DNA from: Dryococelus australis
Lineage: Eukaryota; Arthropoda; Insecta; Phasmatodea; Phasmatidae
Reading direction: 5' to 3'
Assembly: GCA_029891345.1 (NCBI GenBank)
Contig: CM057009.1
Span: 213,596,120 to 213,660,119 of the forward strand
Length of the DNA: 64,000 bases
Position 1 is the first letter of the stretch. Each line of letters opens with the position of its first letter. The notes below the pieces were generated by a model. It saw only the letters and a program-made list of their open reading frames with translations. It was not told the DNA's origin and ran no database searches. The translations under genes were made by a program, and so were the position numbers. This document shows, in pieces, positions 46,140-59,440 of the stretch.

Positions 46140-47090
46140 GGTGTTGATACATATACTCTCTTAACCCTTCGCTTTTACACTGTGAGCAAAATATTTCATT
46201 CGAACATTGATGAATATTATACCACTGTACTAGTGAATTAATATTTGGACATTCAGAGTACCGTCTAACGAACCTCTGCACTAGTTACAGACTTGATAAT
46301 TTCCTTTTGTGTTTTTCCCAAAACATACATGGGATAGTCTTCGATGATTGTATCATTTATGTCTTGTAATCTGTCTTCATGAACTATGAGGCCAGATCCC
46401 CATTTCAAGTCATGTACTTGGTATGTTTGATGACAGTATATACTTTAATTTCTGGACTTAATACAGAACACAGGTGGGGTAGTTTAAAGCTTAAGACTTT
46501 TTTGTCATTATCATTGGAATATGATATCGCAAGTTCTTTTACAATAAACAAATTGTCTTAATGGTTTTCAAACCCTTGCATGTAACACAATATGGTTATA
46601 ACTTTGCATTTTTAAAAAGTATCTATTTATGATGTGGATTACATAGACACACAAAATAATATTATATACTTACAATTAAACCCCTGAGGGAATATATTTA
46701 CAACATCTCACTTAGGAAAACTTTTACACTCTTATTATTTACATCTTCTCCTTGAACAGTGCTTCCTAAATTCGGTTCTGCATATTTACAATATCGTCTT
46801 TGTCACCCCTGAGTCGACTTCTTCGATTCCGGAGTCGGTTACGATGTCTGGAGGAGCATTGTTGTTAGTAAGGTGCATTACTCATTGCATTCTATGCAAA
46901 ACGCCATATCTTCTAATATGCTGATAGTTGTCATCATTGTAATAGGCCAGTGTGCCATAGTGGCACTCTTGACACAGTAAATAGGAGACAATGTCTTCAT
47001 CAACCCTTAACTCTTCTGAATGGAACTGGTACACAAACTGTATTTCGTGCAGAGCAAATAAATTTATGAATTTCTTAGGCAGTAGCAAGA
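46140..47090 (-). pseudogene. tandem cysteine modules, more diverged copies
   Basis: At about 46,290-46,140 the minus strand reads CPNINSLVQWYNIHQCSNEI, then FCSQC. At 47,088-46,882 it reads FHSEELRVDEDIVSYLLCQE followed by CHYG. Both share the [FL]-C-x-x-C step with copy 4 (FCVRC) and, more loosely, the spacing around it. They may be older copies of the same module. Between them (46,300-46,880) no clear module is visible. Confidence 0.35.
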
Positions 47091-47785
47091 GCTGATCCTC
47101 GATATCGAGACTTAACAGTGTTTGGTATGTCCGAATGCTTGTATCACGTTAAACACATTCACGCATTCTTTGTCACAATGGTCACTACAGTGGCCGTTAT
47201 GCATTATACCTTGCCGTTGTCACTGATATTGTTGCTGCTTGAGTGGTGATCTATGGATGGTACTGGTTTCGCTTCTGCTGTTAGTGATAATAGGTCTTCT
47301 GAGACTGCTACTGTAGTTGATGTTCTTTAACCGGGAATGTCGAGTCTGGTGTAGCATTAATCTCGGTGATGCGAGCAAGCACTAAAAATAATGAGACACA
47401 CTTTATAATGGCATTCGATGCCTTGCAGGTTTACAGTGTAACCTTGATGACTGCTGGACTTAGATGAGAGAAAATTAAATTGTTCACTCCTTATATAGTT
47501 CCCTGTTTCAAAATGAATTTTCCCTCAAATACACCCTTGGCGGACATTTGCTTGACATTTTCCTATATTAACCTGCTTGTACACCCTTCAGAGTTAGCTT
47601 CGCACTGGGAAAACATGCAAAGGAATGATAGGTGGTATTTTTTTTTTATAATTATTCACTTTGCTAAAATGTTACAATTCTCATCAGGTTGAGTGGTAAG
47701 CAAGCCGAGGGTAGTCAAGCGTTTTTTGATCTGTGTAATGGTGCTTAACGTTGCTGATATGTTATTAAAGTTGGACTGGGTTAAT
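47091..47785. other. gene-free stretch up to the right TIR
   Basis: No supportable gene. GCTGCTTGAGTGGTGATCT-like GT-rich DNA at 47,210-47,330, then AT-rich. Confidence 0.4.
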
Positions 47786-50297
<2,512 letters not shown>

Positions 50298-50699
50298 GAA
50301 GAGGAGTGATTTACTGTATTTTAATTTTACAACATAATATGTCAATTGTTACTGAAATCAAGAGTTTAAGCGTAAATGAAAACTTGAACTTTTCTTGCAA
50401 TTCCACTAGTATTTAAGATACAGTCGTCTGACTGTGGTTTTACTAATGGCATTGCTGGATTACTGCTGGCCCAGAAACGTATGGGTATACACAACTGGCC
50501 CTGCTATGGTTAACTGCTGGCACCAAGACACTTGGCTGCCAGACATCGAATATTTTCTGTCCATTTTGCCGTGACAACACACATTAAGGTATCATGTCCG
50601 TTCACTCTATAATCGAATTCTGCTACTGAAACATTGGTTGTATACACTCGCACATCTAAAGTGACGATGGTACCTGCATGTGGGACTGGAGAATTTTAC

Positions 50700-50965
50700 A
50701 CTTATTTGGGCTATTTAACTGCTCGCCACCCACCTAGGTTAAATTCCCGGTTGGGTCACTTCCGGATTTTCGTAAGTGGGAATCGTGCCGGACGATGCTG
50801 CTGGTCGGTGGGTTTTTTCGGGGATCTCCCGTTTCCGCTACCCTTGTATTCCAGCTCTACTCTATTCTCACTTTATTTCACCATCATAGGCATTTAATAC
50901 ATCGTAGCTAAGGGCCGCCCAAGTCTCTCAAGTCAACCCCCTTAAGTCATACGAACCGAGGCAAC
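50700..50965 (+). mobile_element. SINE, tRNA-derived family
   Basis: CACCCACCTAGGTTAAATTC resembles a decayed B-box region; the body GGGAATCGTGCCGGACGATG, TTTTTTCGGGGATCTCCCGTTTCC and CCAGCTCTACTCTATTC parallels the tail of the SINE at 42.2 kb. It sits about 400 bases outside the right TIR. Confidence 0.5.
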
Positions 50966-51512
50966 TGATCAATGTTTGTTGCGAGCCTGTAAATTGTGCT
51001 GTCTTTCACATGAGCACGACAACAGTTATTCCAGCCAGGAAATAAGTGGTATTTTTTTCAGCATGCAGACGTGCTCTCATTATGGACTGTAGTGAACTGA
51101 CATCACTCGCTTCGGTATTTTTGTGACGATCTATTCGGGCGCAAACCTTCGTAATATGCGAAAGTAAAGAAAACCTATGGCTACGAGCATCTTCGTATGA
51201 AGCTTTTGTTTTTGGTGATGATGCACCGGGAGCAAGGCTGGTGAATGCAAAATGCTGTACTTCATATACATGCACATGTGCAAAGTCTGGCTATCTGATA
51301 TTGACCACATGCAGACTTGTAAGATATCACTTTGACGGGAATGCTTTCGGACTTTAGCTTTTTTCTTTTCGCTATTATCGTTCCTTTCATTTATTTCTTG
51401 TGTTATTTAAGAAAAACTCGTGTAATTTTTTTGACTTGGGATAACATAAATTATTTTTAAATGTTACTTTTTATTTACGGTTTTAGTGTGCAGCAATTTT
51501 TATACACACACA

Positions 51513-53110
51513 TCTATACTAATATATAAAGAGTTAGTGTTTGTAACTTTGTGTGTTTGTGTGTTTGGATGTAGGAGGTAATCTTCGAAACTACTCATCC
51601 GATTTTAAAAATTCTTTCACCAGTAGAATGCTACGTTTTCACTGAGTGTCATAGGTTATATTTTATTTTAAAAATCAATAGGGATTCCTTCTAAAACTCT
51701 AATAATGTAACCCAAAGTGTAAATAAATGACCTATAAAATTCCTTACATTGCGTGCGCTGCGAAAACTATTGATGATAGAACAAAATAATGTACTGCGGC
51801 TTTGCAGGACTGACAGATTCGGAAAATAAAACGTGCTGTGTGCTGCGTGCGGCGCCAACCTTAGAAGCTCTACTGCCATTATGGGGGGAGTTACTTTTCT
51901 GTTTGCTGGGGATTTTCGGCAAACACTCCCTGTAGTTACAAAAGGGACGCATGCAGATATCATCAAAGCATGTCTTAAATCATCTCCCTTATGGAGTTCT
52001 ATTCAACACCTAAATTTGCGAACGAATATGAGAGCCTATCTTGGTGGAGACACGCATAAAAATTTCCCACAACAACTGCTCAGACTGGAGAAGGAGTTTT
52101 TCCTTCTCTAAATTTGGTCACTAATTCTGCTGAAATCATTTTAAATGAGACATTAGGTCAGTTAGTCCACAGTCTGAAGCATCTTATAGAAGCAGTATAT
52201 CCGGGCCTCGAAAATTTACTAGAAAGAGACTTTCACTGGTTGTGTTCCAGGGCAATAGTATCGCCTAGGAACGACACTGTCAATGAAATCAACACTATCA
52301 TTATACAAAGAGTTCCCGGCCAAGTCAAAACCTATAAGTCTATTGACACAGTCACCAATGTTGACGATGTCGTCCACTTTCTTCAAGATTTTCTAAATTC
52401 GCTTAATCCTTCTGGCTTGCCACCTCACGAACTATCATTAAAAGTCGGTACTCCTATCATGCTTTTAAGGAATATAAGCCCTCCTAACATGTGTAATGGC
52501 ACAAGATTGCTCATTAAAGACTTGAAAGAAAATTTGATTGTCATGACCATCCTCACCGGTCCAGCAGCCGGCCAGCTGGCAAACATCCCGAGGATTCCCA
52601 TGATTCCCACGGATTTGCCAATATCTTTCAAACGGTTGCAATTTCCCGTAAAAACATCGTTCCCAATTACTATTAATAAGTCCCAGGGTCAAACTTTCTC
52701 TTTGGTTGGAATCGACCTACGAAAATAGTGTTTTTCCCATGGCCAACTATATGTTGGTTTATCACGAGTTGGAAGTCGCGAGAAACAGTACATTTTGCTA
52801 CCAAACAGTAACAGGACGTCAAACATTGTGTACAGAGAATGTCTTAGCCAATAACATATTAAATACTTCTATCTCAGATAAATTGAATTGTAATATAATG
52901 TATATTAATATGAAAAATTATAAAAAAGTAAAAAAATATAAAATAAAAATAGCAAAAAAACTTTAAATTATAAATTATATAATTAATTATTAAATTATAA
53001 TGTGCTTTTTTTTTAATGCTTTAGGAGAGTTTACCCAACCTAATTAACGCCGGGTTAAGCAGTTTTTTTTATCTTAATTGCACCCGTGCGAAGCCGGGGT
53101 GGGTCGCTAG
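51513..53110 (+). mobile_element. Helitron with intact termini, internally deleted
   Basis: The 5' end TCTATACTAATATATAAAGAG and the 3' end GCACCCGTGCGAAGCCGGGGTGGGTCGCTAG match the Helitron rule of a TC start and CTRR end, inserted between host A (51,512) and T (53,111). The 3' terminus has a hairpin with a CACCC/GGGTG stem just before CTAG. Only the C-terminal part of the Rep-helicase protein remains, so it is a non-autonomous, 1.6-kb derivative. Confidence 0.8.
51833..52815 (+). pseudogene. C-terminal half of a Helitron PIF1-like helicase
   Basis: Frame 51,833-52,111 has FLFAGDFRQTLPVV, helicase motif II/III (the GDxxQxLPV block), then LNLRTNMR (motif IV). After a frameshift at about 52,112 frame 52,114-52,728 has LKVGTPIMLLRNI and TNVDD-type blocks, FPITINKSQGQT (motif V) and a stop after GIDLRK; the next residues, FSHGQLYVGLSRV, form motif VI. 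The Walker A part, the N-terminal half and the Rep nuclease are gone. Confidence 0.8.
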
Positions 53111-54242
53111 TAATTTATATAGTTGTTGCTGGCTTAACCAGAGCGATGCTTGCACATCACTCTTGTGAGGCCAATGGCGCTATTCGACCACCTCTTCCTC
53201 AATTCAAAGTAGATTCCTAAAAGCTTAAAAGGAATGAAAATAAATAGTCGGGAAAGGTATGTCCGCGGCCACAGGTTACTGGAGGAGGAGGGAGAAGCCG
53301 AGGGGCGGCCATCTGCTATGACGTCACAGGCGAAGGTCGTACTCGGCAGCGTTGTTGGTTGTTGATCACCCCCCTCGCTGCTACCCATCCCATAGCTGCC
53401 CTTACATGCAAACTGTTACCCTGCTAATTATCAAAAAAAGTTTTTTTTTAGTATAAAGTTTTATTTCATAAAAATTATATAATAAAAACTTAAAATATTG
53501 ACCTGCTAACTTCGATGTTTAATGATTGCTCATTTTCCTATAAAATAAGAATGACGGCAGTATCGCCCCAGATAATATAGTGAGGTATCTGAGAAGTCGT
53601 TAAAATTAAATGATTTTAATAACTGTTTTTTAAATTTAAATATATGTCGGTAATTAAAAAATTTAAAGCCATAAGAATTAACTGTTATATATCACCGTAT
53701 TCGTATTTTCAAGGCTCATATTATCGTGATGTCATATTCTTTGCGTAACCTAATGTCAGGACCACCATACCTGCTGCTTGGCACCTCTTTCCACACTGCT
53801 CGCATGTCCTTGAACGTGTATCGACATGCTCGCGAGGCACCCGGCTAACCAGTCTTGTCAAATCAACCATACATACAAGGAATTAATGTATTTACAAATA
53901 ATTAGAATTATTTTATTTATGATTTGAAAAGAATTCGAAAAATCTTAAAAAAAATTACAGTAAAATGTATCTAAAATGCATTTTAAATCTAAAATCGGTT
54001 TATAAATTTTAAATTATGTAAATTACACTTTACTTTGACAGCTGTTAACATTTAAAGAAAAGGAAAAAAATAAATAATGTGTATGCTGGAATGTGATGGA
54101 TGCTATTGGTTAGGAGCCCAACACACTCACCACTCGTCCTCCAAGCTCATTAAAATATAACTGCTTAAGAGTTGTGAATAATCATCCAAACGAAGAAGCT
54201 GCATTTCCCCTGGCATCCCCCTGGTAAAAATTTCATGAGTTT

Positions 54243-54308
<66 letters not shown>

Positions 54309-55300
54309 CAGTGCATATTTGGCTTATGAACATTAGCATTTTAAAGTTGTTTTTGTTTAATTTATTTAAAGACAAGCGATGTACTGTATTATAAAATCTC
54401 ATTATTTTCTCAGTCGGGGTCTGAATATTGAATAACATTATCTATATATACCCAGATTGATTGTTTTTATACATTATATTTTATACAATTATACAGCAGA
54501 CAACATTTTATCGCAAGTCGAGCTGTAAGCATATGAATATTTATAGTCACGGGTAAATATAATTTGCGAATATTAAGACGTGGTTCGTGAAATTCGATTT
54601 TGGAAACATTAACATTTAACCCTGGGAATTAAATTGTTTAAACCCTTTATAAGCATAGTGATTAGATGAAAACAATATTTATTTATAGTACTTTTTCGAA
54701 TGAGATCGGTTTATTACAGGCAGGTTACCCCACGATATAGGTTTAATAAGAAAAAAATGTTTTTTATTAATTAATTTAATTTAAATTTTTTAATTAGTAC
54801 TTAAATATTACATAGAATACAGCAAAAAGTTCTCTCAACTTCATTACAGGTCTCCCCTCTTCAAAACTAAATACAAACAATGTTAATTATTCATTATCTC
54901 GAAGATTTTGTAAGCATAACTATCCCACTAGGATTTTATTAAATGTATGTAAATGTCAATAAACCAAGCCCATCGTTCTCCATATCAGTGGAAGTAGGAA
55001 GGATACAACACCAGCAAGAAACTAAACATATATATGTATATATCTATATATGTGTATATATAAGTTGTATATGTGTACAATATAAGCAGTAAGGGGGCAG
55101 CTGAAAGGCTTAGTTTTTTACAGTGTCAATCGTGACACATTGTCCTGAAGAAGAAGAATATATGGCCAAGGGTTCTGGTTGGATGCTTGCTAGCATATAC
55201 TGTCTTGAGCTGCATATAAGCAGATTATATTAATAATGCGAAAAGTGGGGGTGCTGCTATATAGACACTACGTGAATGGTGTGGAAGATTTAAGAATTCT
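53111..55300. other. gene-free stretch
   Basis: A GC-richer patch at 53,130-53,410, then AT-rich DNA, with (TA)n at 54,245-54,303 and a short TATA-rich patch at 55,028-55,062. The 5' LTR and leader of the element at 55.3 kb should lie here but I cannot identify them. Confidence 0.45.
54245..54303. repeat. (TA)n microsatellite
   Basis: Uninterrupted TA dinucleotides over about 58 bases. Confidence 0.95.
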
Positions 55301-55379
55301 GTTTTATGTTTGTTGTCAGAAGTACATGTGTGTGTGTGTGTGTATATATATATTTTTTTTTTTTTAATATATATAATTG

Positions 55380-55534
55380 AGAAATTAGGTTGTGCAGCTG
55401 ACAGTGAGGTTAGTGTTTCTAGGGCCTCGTACTGTTACACTCGTGCATGTTTTTATTGTAAGGAACCTGGACATCTCATTGCTGGATACCCTAAACTTTT
55501 GGCAAAAAACAAGTCCCACTGGGATGAAAAGTGA
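55380..55534 (+). pseudogene. gag end with one zinc knuckle
   Basis: Reads RACFYCKEPGHLIAGYPKLL: Cys-x2-Cys-x4-His-x4-Tyr, so the last cysteine of the CCHC knuckle has become Tyr. Only the end of gag remains. Confidence 0.65.
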
Positions 55535-55744
55535 GCACTCGTGCCCACTATCCTGACCACTTTGCCAATTCGCAACTCAATGCTCACCTGGAGCAGTCAA
55601 TCAATGTTGGCCATCGTTTTCAACGTGGACCTTATGACCACTGTGAAATTAAAAATCAGTATGGCACAATTCAGGTTAACTTTCCTAATGTAGTTAGTGT
55701 TCAGAAAGTGGCCACTCCTTGTGTTAAGGTGAACTTGGGGCCTT

Positions 55745-55915
55745 TGGGAGTACGGCACTAGTAGATTCTGGATCTGCCCGCACAATTATCTCAGGCGAAC
55801 TTTTTAACCAATTAAAAGAATTAAAATTAGTCAAGTTTATTAAGCCATGTGAACTCCGGTGTCACACTGTTTCTAGTGAAGCGTTACCTATTCTATGTTC
55901 TGCTACTTTTAAGTA
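55745..55915 (+). pseudogene. aspartic protease of the plus-strand gypsy element
   Basis: In the frame through 55,760 the strand reads TALVDSGSARTIISGELF, with the catalytic D-S-G intact, then LPILCSATFK to a stop. The frame is open from the DSG for about 55 codons, shorter than a full retropepsin (~100). Confidence 0.65.
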
Positions 55916-56219
55916 GGAAATTGGCTATTTTACATATTTAAGGATTGAGAGAAAATTAGTTTACCCTTTACCTTGGGAGCAGATTTCATGGCATCCACAG
56001 GACATATTTTAGATATGCAAGCACAGTACATTTTCTTTCAATTCTTTCCTGCCGAAAAAAATATTTTTGCTTATGGTCACCAAAGTCAACGCCTCTCGTC
56101 CGAGAGTAGCACTGAGGCTAAATCTGTTACAGAACCTTCAGCTCATTTGGAACCCCAACAGCATGTTGCTATTCAGAAAATTATGAAAAAAAGGTTCTCA
56201 AGACTGAGTCAGGCCGAAC

Positions 56220-56925
56220 TGACCTACTTGATTATGAAATAAAACTTGTTGGCAAAGAATAGGTCACTAGCCATCCTTATAGGATAGTCCCTCCCAAAAT
56301 GCTAATATTGAGACAGCAGGTTCAGGAATTAATAGATAAAGGTTAAATTGAGCCCTCCACTTCCCAGTATGCTAGCCCCGCCTTTCTGGTTTCAAAACCT
56401 AATGACAAGCACAGAATGTTCATTGATTACTGCAAAATTAATAAAAAGATTGAAATAGAGTCCGTCCCCCTTCCTGACCTCCATGCGGCATTCAATGGGT
56501 TTGGTAAAGCAATCTTTCTCACCACAATTTACCTTAATGCGGCCTATTACCAAATTCCGTTGTCTAAATAATCCAAACAAATAACAAGTTTTTGTGTCCC
56601 TGGAATCGTGTACCATTTGGTTCGGCCACTGGAGCCCAGCTACGTATGTGGCTTTTGGACAAGATTTTTCATGGCATAAAATTTAACTATGTTCAGAACT
56701 ATTTGGAAGACCAAATTATATATTCTGTGTCTTTTGAACAACACCTAGGGCATTTGAAGGAAGTTTTATCTTGTTTACAAAAGACTGGTTTGACTGTTAA
56801 CCCTAACAAAGTTAGATTTGCCGCCCAAGAAATTTCCTTTTTGGGCCATGAAAGTTCTTCACTAGGAGTTTCAATTGAGCCTGAGCTGACCAGATTCATC
56901 GGTGAATATCCACCACCTTAGGATG
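56220..56925 (+). pseudogene. reverse transcriptase of the plus-strand gypsy element
   Basis: The motifs appear in order: IEPSTSQYASPAFLVSKPND, FIDYCKINKK, LPDLHAAFNGFGKAIFLTTI, then YQIPLS. After a stop and a frame change VPFGSATGAQLRMW and NYLEDQIIYS follow. The YxDD motif reads YLED, so its first Asp is Glu. GLTVNPNKVRF and ISFLGHESS complete the thumb/connection. Stops at about 56,262, 56,345 and 56,570. Inactive. Confidence 0.8.
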
Positions 56926-56999
56926 TCAAGGGTATTGCCCACTTTGTTGTTATGGTACAATTTTTCGGCAAATTCATACCTAACCTGGTTGAAAAGACT

Positions 57000-57406
57000 G
57001 TGTCACTAAATTAATTACATAAGAAATCAGTCCCATTTGCGAGGGGAGAGGACGAACAGAAGGCTTTTGATACCTCAAAAATGATATCATGAACCCTCCC
57101 ATTCTTTTGATGACTGACTTCTCGAGAGAATTTATTTTACAGACAGATGCTACCAGTTTGGCTATGGGAGCTGTTATTTGCCAGGGATATGATAACGTTA
57201 GGCAACCTATTTCTTTCGTATCCTGTACACTTACCCCCGAGGAGAGAATGTCATCCATTTATGAATTAGAAGGCTTGGCTGTGGTTGTTGGTGTTAATAA
57301 GTTCAGACAATATCTAGAGCATGCTGAGATCCTCCTGGATACTGACAATCAAGCACTGTCGTGGCTTTTGGCTCACCCACAACAACTTGGCAAAATTGGC
57401 CATTGA
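57000..57406 (+). pseudogene. RNase H of the plus-strand gypsy element
   Basis: Frame 57,089-57,406 reads FILQTDATSLAMGAVICQGY, with the first catalytic Asp, then RMSSIYELEGLAVV with the Glu, and ILLDTDNQALSWLL with the third Asp. All three acidic residues are present, unlike most genes in this element. Confidence 0.8.
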
Positions 57407-57689
57407 CTTGTTAGGATTACATCTTTGAAATTTAGAGTTCAGCATATTAATGGTTCACAAAAAAGTAGCTGATGTTCTGTCCCGCATGTTTGATGACTCT
57501 AAATGTAGTAATAAAACTATGGTTCTTCCAAATTGTAACATTTTAACAGACTTCCCTTTGGTTTTTACAGATACCAAATAACACCAGGAAAAGGATCTTG
57601 ACCTGAAAGAGATTATCACAAACTTGAGATCTGGCCTAGAAAGAAAACAATTTTTTATATCTAAAGGTCTCATGTGTTGTAAGTCCCAT

Positions 57690-58740
57690 GATAATGTAAA
57701 ACATATTGTGTTGCCTACTCATCTCATACCCATGGTTTTCAATTAATTTCATTCATCGCCCCTTGGTACCAACCATTCAAGCTGTTCGAAAACATTTGAT
57801 CTGGAAAGGCATGGATGCTGAATTTGCTGAATGTGTTAAATGCTGTAAATTGTGCGCCTTGAGTATGCCTGCTCAAAACACACACTGTGGTTTTCTCTCA
57901 TCAGACATTGCAGAAAAACCTATGCAAAAACTTTTTAATGATTTTGTTGGCCCTTTTCCTAGGGGTAAGTTTGGAAATAATATGTTGTTAGTTTGTGTGG
58001 ATGCCTTTTCTAAATTTATATGACTCATTCCAATGAGAAAAGCTGATGCCAACCCTACTGTTCGGGCCTTGGTGACTAGTGTCTTCCAAAATTTTGGTGT
58101 GCCAACATCAATCATATCAGATATTGCTTCTCAGTTCACCTCAAAATTTTTTCATGACATGTGTTTTTCATATGGCATTCGCCATATTACCTTGTCTCGT
58201 ACAACCTCCCCCCCCCCCCCCAATCCACCCCACCCTCGACCTATGAATGCAGGGAGTTTCAACTGAAATCTCAGTTCGACCTTTATAACCTTTCATACGA
58301 TGGCTCATTCGAAATGGGATAAGAATATCTCTCTTGGTTACAGATGGCCTTTAATTTTGATAAACATGAGTCCCATAAGACTAGTTCCTTTAACCTAGTC
58401 TTCACTTATTCGCCTAATAACACTTTGTCCAATCTCTGGCATTTGAATAATTTGCTAATGGATGATACTAAGGACATCAGTCAGGTCTGGGCTGCAGACC
58501 TTAATAATCTTAAACTAACCCACTTCAGGAGCAGTGTCAAGTAGAACAAAAACCGGATTGAAAATCCATTTCGTGTTGGTGACTTAGCTTTATGTAAGGC
58601 TCACCCTGTCAGCCACTCAGCCGACAAGAAGATGGCAAAACTTTCTTTTCGCTGGACTGGTCCTTCCCAGACGCAACATTTTCTGATGCCAGTCACTGGA
58701 AGTTTGGTGGACACCAATTCTGGAAAATATGTGGGATTTA
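57690..58740 (+). pseudogene. integrase of the plus-strand gypsy element
   Basis: Zinc-binding part: CVKCCKLCALS after HLIWKGMDAEF. Core: NDFVGPFPRGKFGNNMLLVC, with the first Asp, then FGVPTSIISDIASQFTSKFF with the second. The frame ends in a C run at 58,206-58,219. Frame 58,344-58,544 holds AFNFDKHESHKTSSFNLVF, and 58,560-58,740 holds FRVGDLALCKAHPVSHSADK and LSFRWTGPS, the chromatin-targeting C-terminal part. Stops at about 58,021 and 58,265. Confidence 0.75.
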
Positions 58741-58923
58741 GGTAGTTCGGCTTAACATCTCGTTGACGGCGAGCTCATTAGAGACATTGAAAATATGTGG
58801 CAAGAGCGCATATCTCCAATTTAAAGAAGTTTCATTTTACAACTTCTCGGTGAGTTTGGTGGTTTTATACTTTTGGTACAGTCAATTCTGCTCTTCGTTA
58901 TAACCTGTCCTTACCGATAAGTC

Positions 58924-59133
58924 ATGTTCCCAAACTTGTTAAAAAAAATTTCCCAGGTTAATGTCCATTCCTTTCCTAACCTCACTATGAATGACTCCCT
59001 CATTAAGGAATTGGACTACCGTTTAGCCTCTCAGCCCCAATGTACGGATTTCCTTGATGCCATGCACATCTTGCATCCTTGTCCTTCAGCCCCTCCTGTC
59101 TATCAACATTTCATCGCCATCGCACTGTCTTGA
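58924..59133 (+). other. 69-residue open frame after integrase, unrecognised
   Basis: Hydrophilic frame starting MFPNLLKKISQVNVHSFPN, between integrase and the polypurine tract. In some gypsy elements a small extra ORF lies here; no motif identifies this one. Confidence 0.25.
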
Positions 59134-59384
59134 ATTGCAGTCTGCTGTTCTTTAATTATTATATTTGTTTGGTTGAAGTCCAAAATGTGTGTTAAAGCTA
59201 AGCACTCACTTTCTGCACAGCCAGCTGTTGGGCCTGAATGTTGCATTATAATACCCTTGCTTACCACTGCTGCCTCTACTGAAAGTTAGTTATCCCTTTT
59301 GTTTTAGGGTTACTGGAAAACCTTTTGAGATTTTTGAGTGTGTGTAAGTGTTTTGGTAGGGTCCCTGAATCCATGGCCCCGCTT

Positions 59385-59440
59385 AAAGAGGGGAGTGTGT
59401 GCCACCTTGGAGGCACACCCCCTTTTTTTTGCCATTTGTA
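59385..59440 (+). repeat. polypurine tract and start of 3' LTR
   Basis: AAAGAGGGGAG is followed by TGTGTGCCACCTTGGAGGCACAC, a start with an internal perfect 7-base inverted repeat. The end of the LTR is not determinable without the 5' copy. Confidence 0.6.

Larger units (their letters stand above)
55310..59440 (+). mobile_element. decayed Ty3/gypsy retrotransposon (plus strand)
   Basis: Nucleocapsid zinc knuckle, protease, RT, RNase H and integrase follow in order, then a polypurine tract AAAGAGGGGAG (59,385-59,395) and a 3' LTR start TGTGTGCCACC (59,396). No env-like region, and no 5' LTR or most of gag, so it is either 5'-truncated or its 5' part has decayed beyond recognition. Internal stops and frameshifts are frequent. 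Confidence 0.75.
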
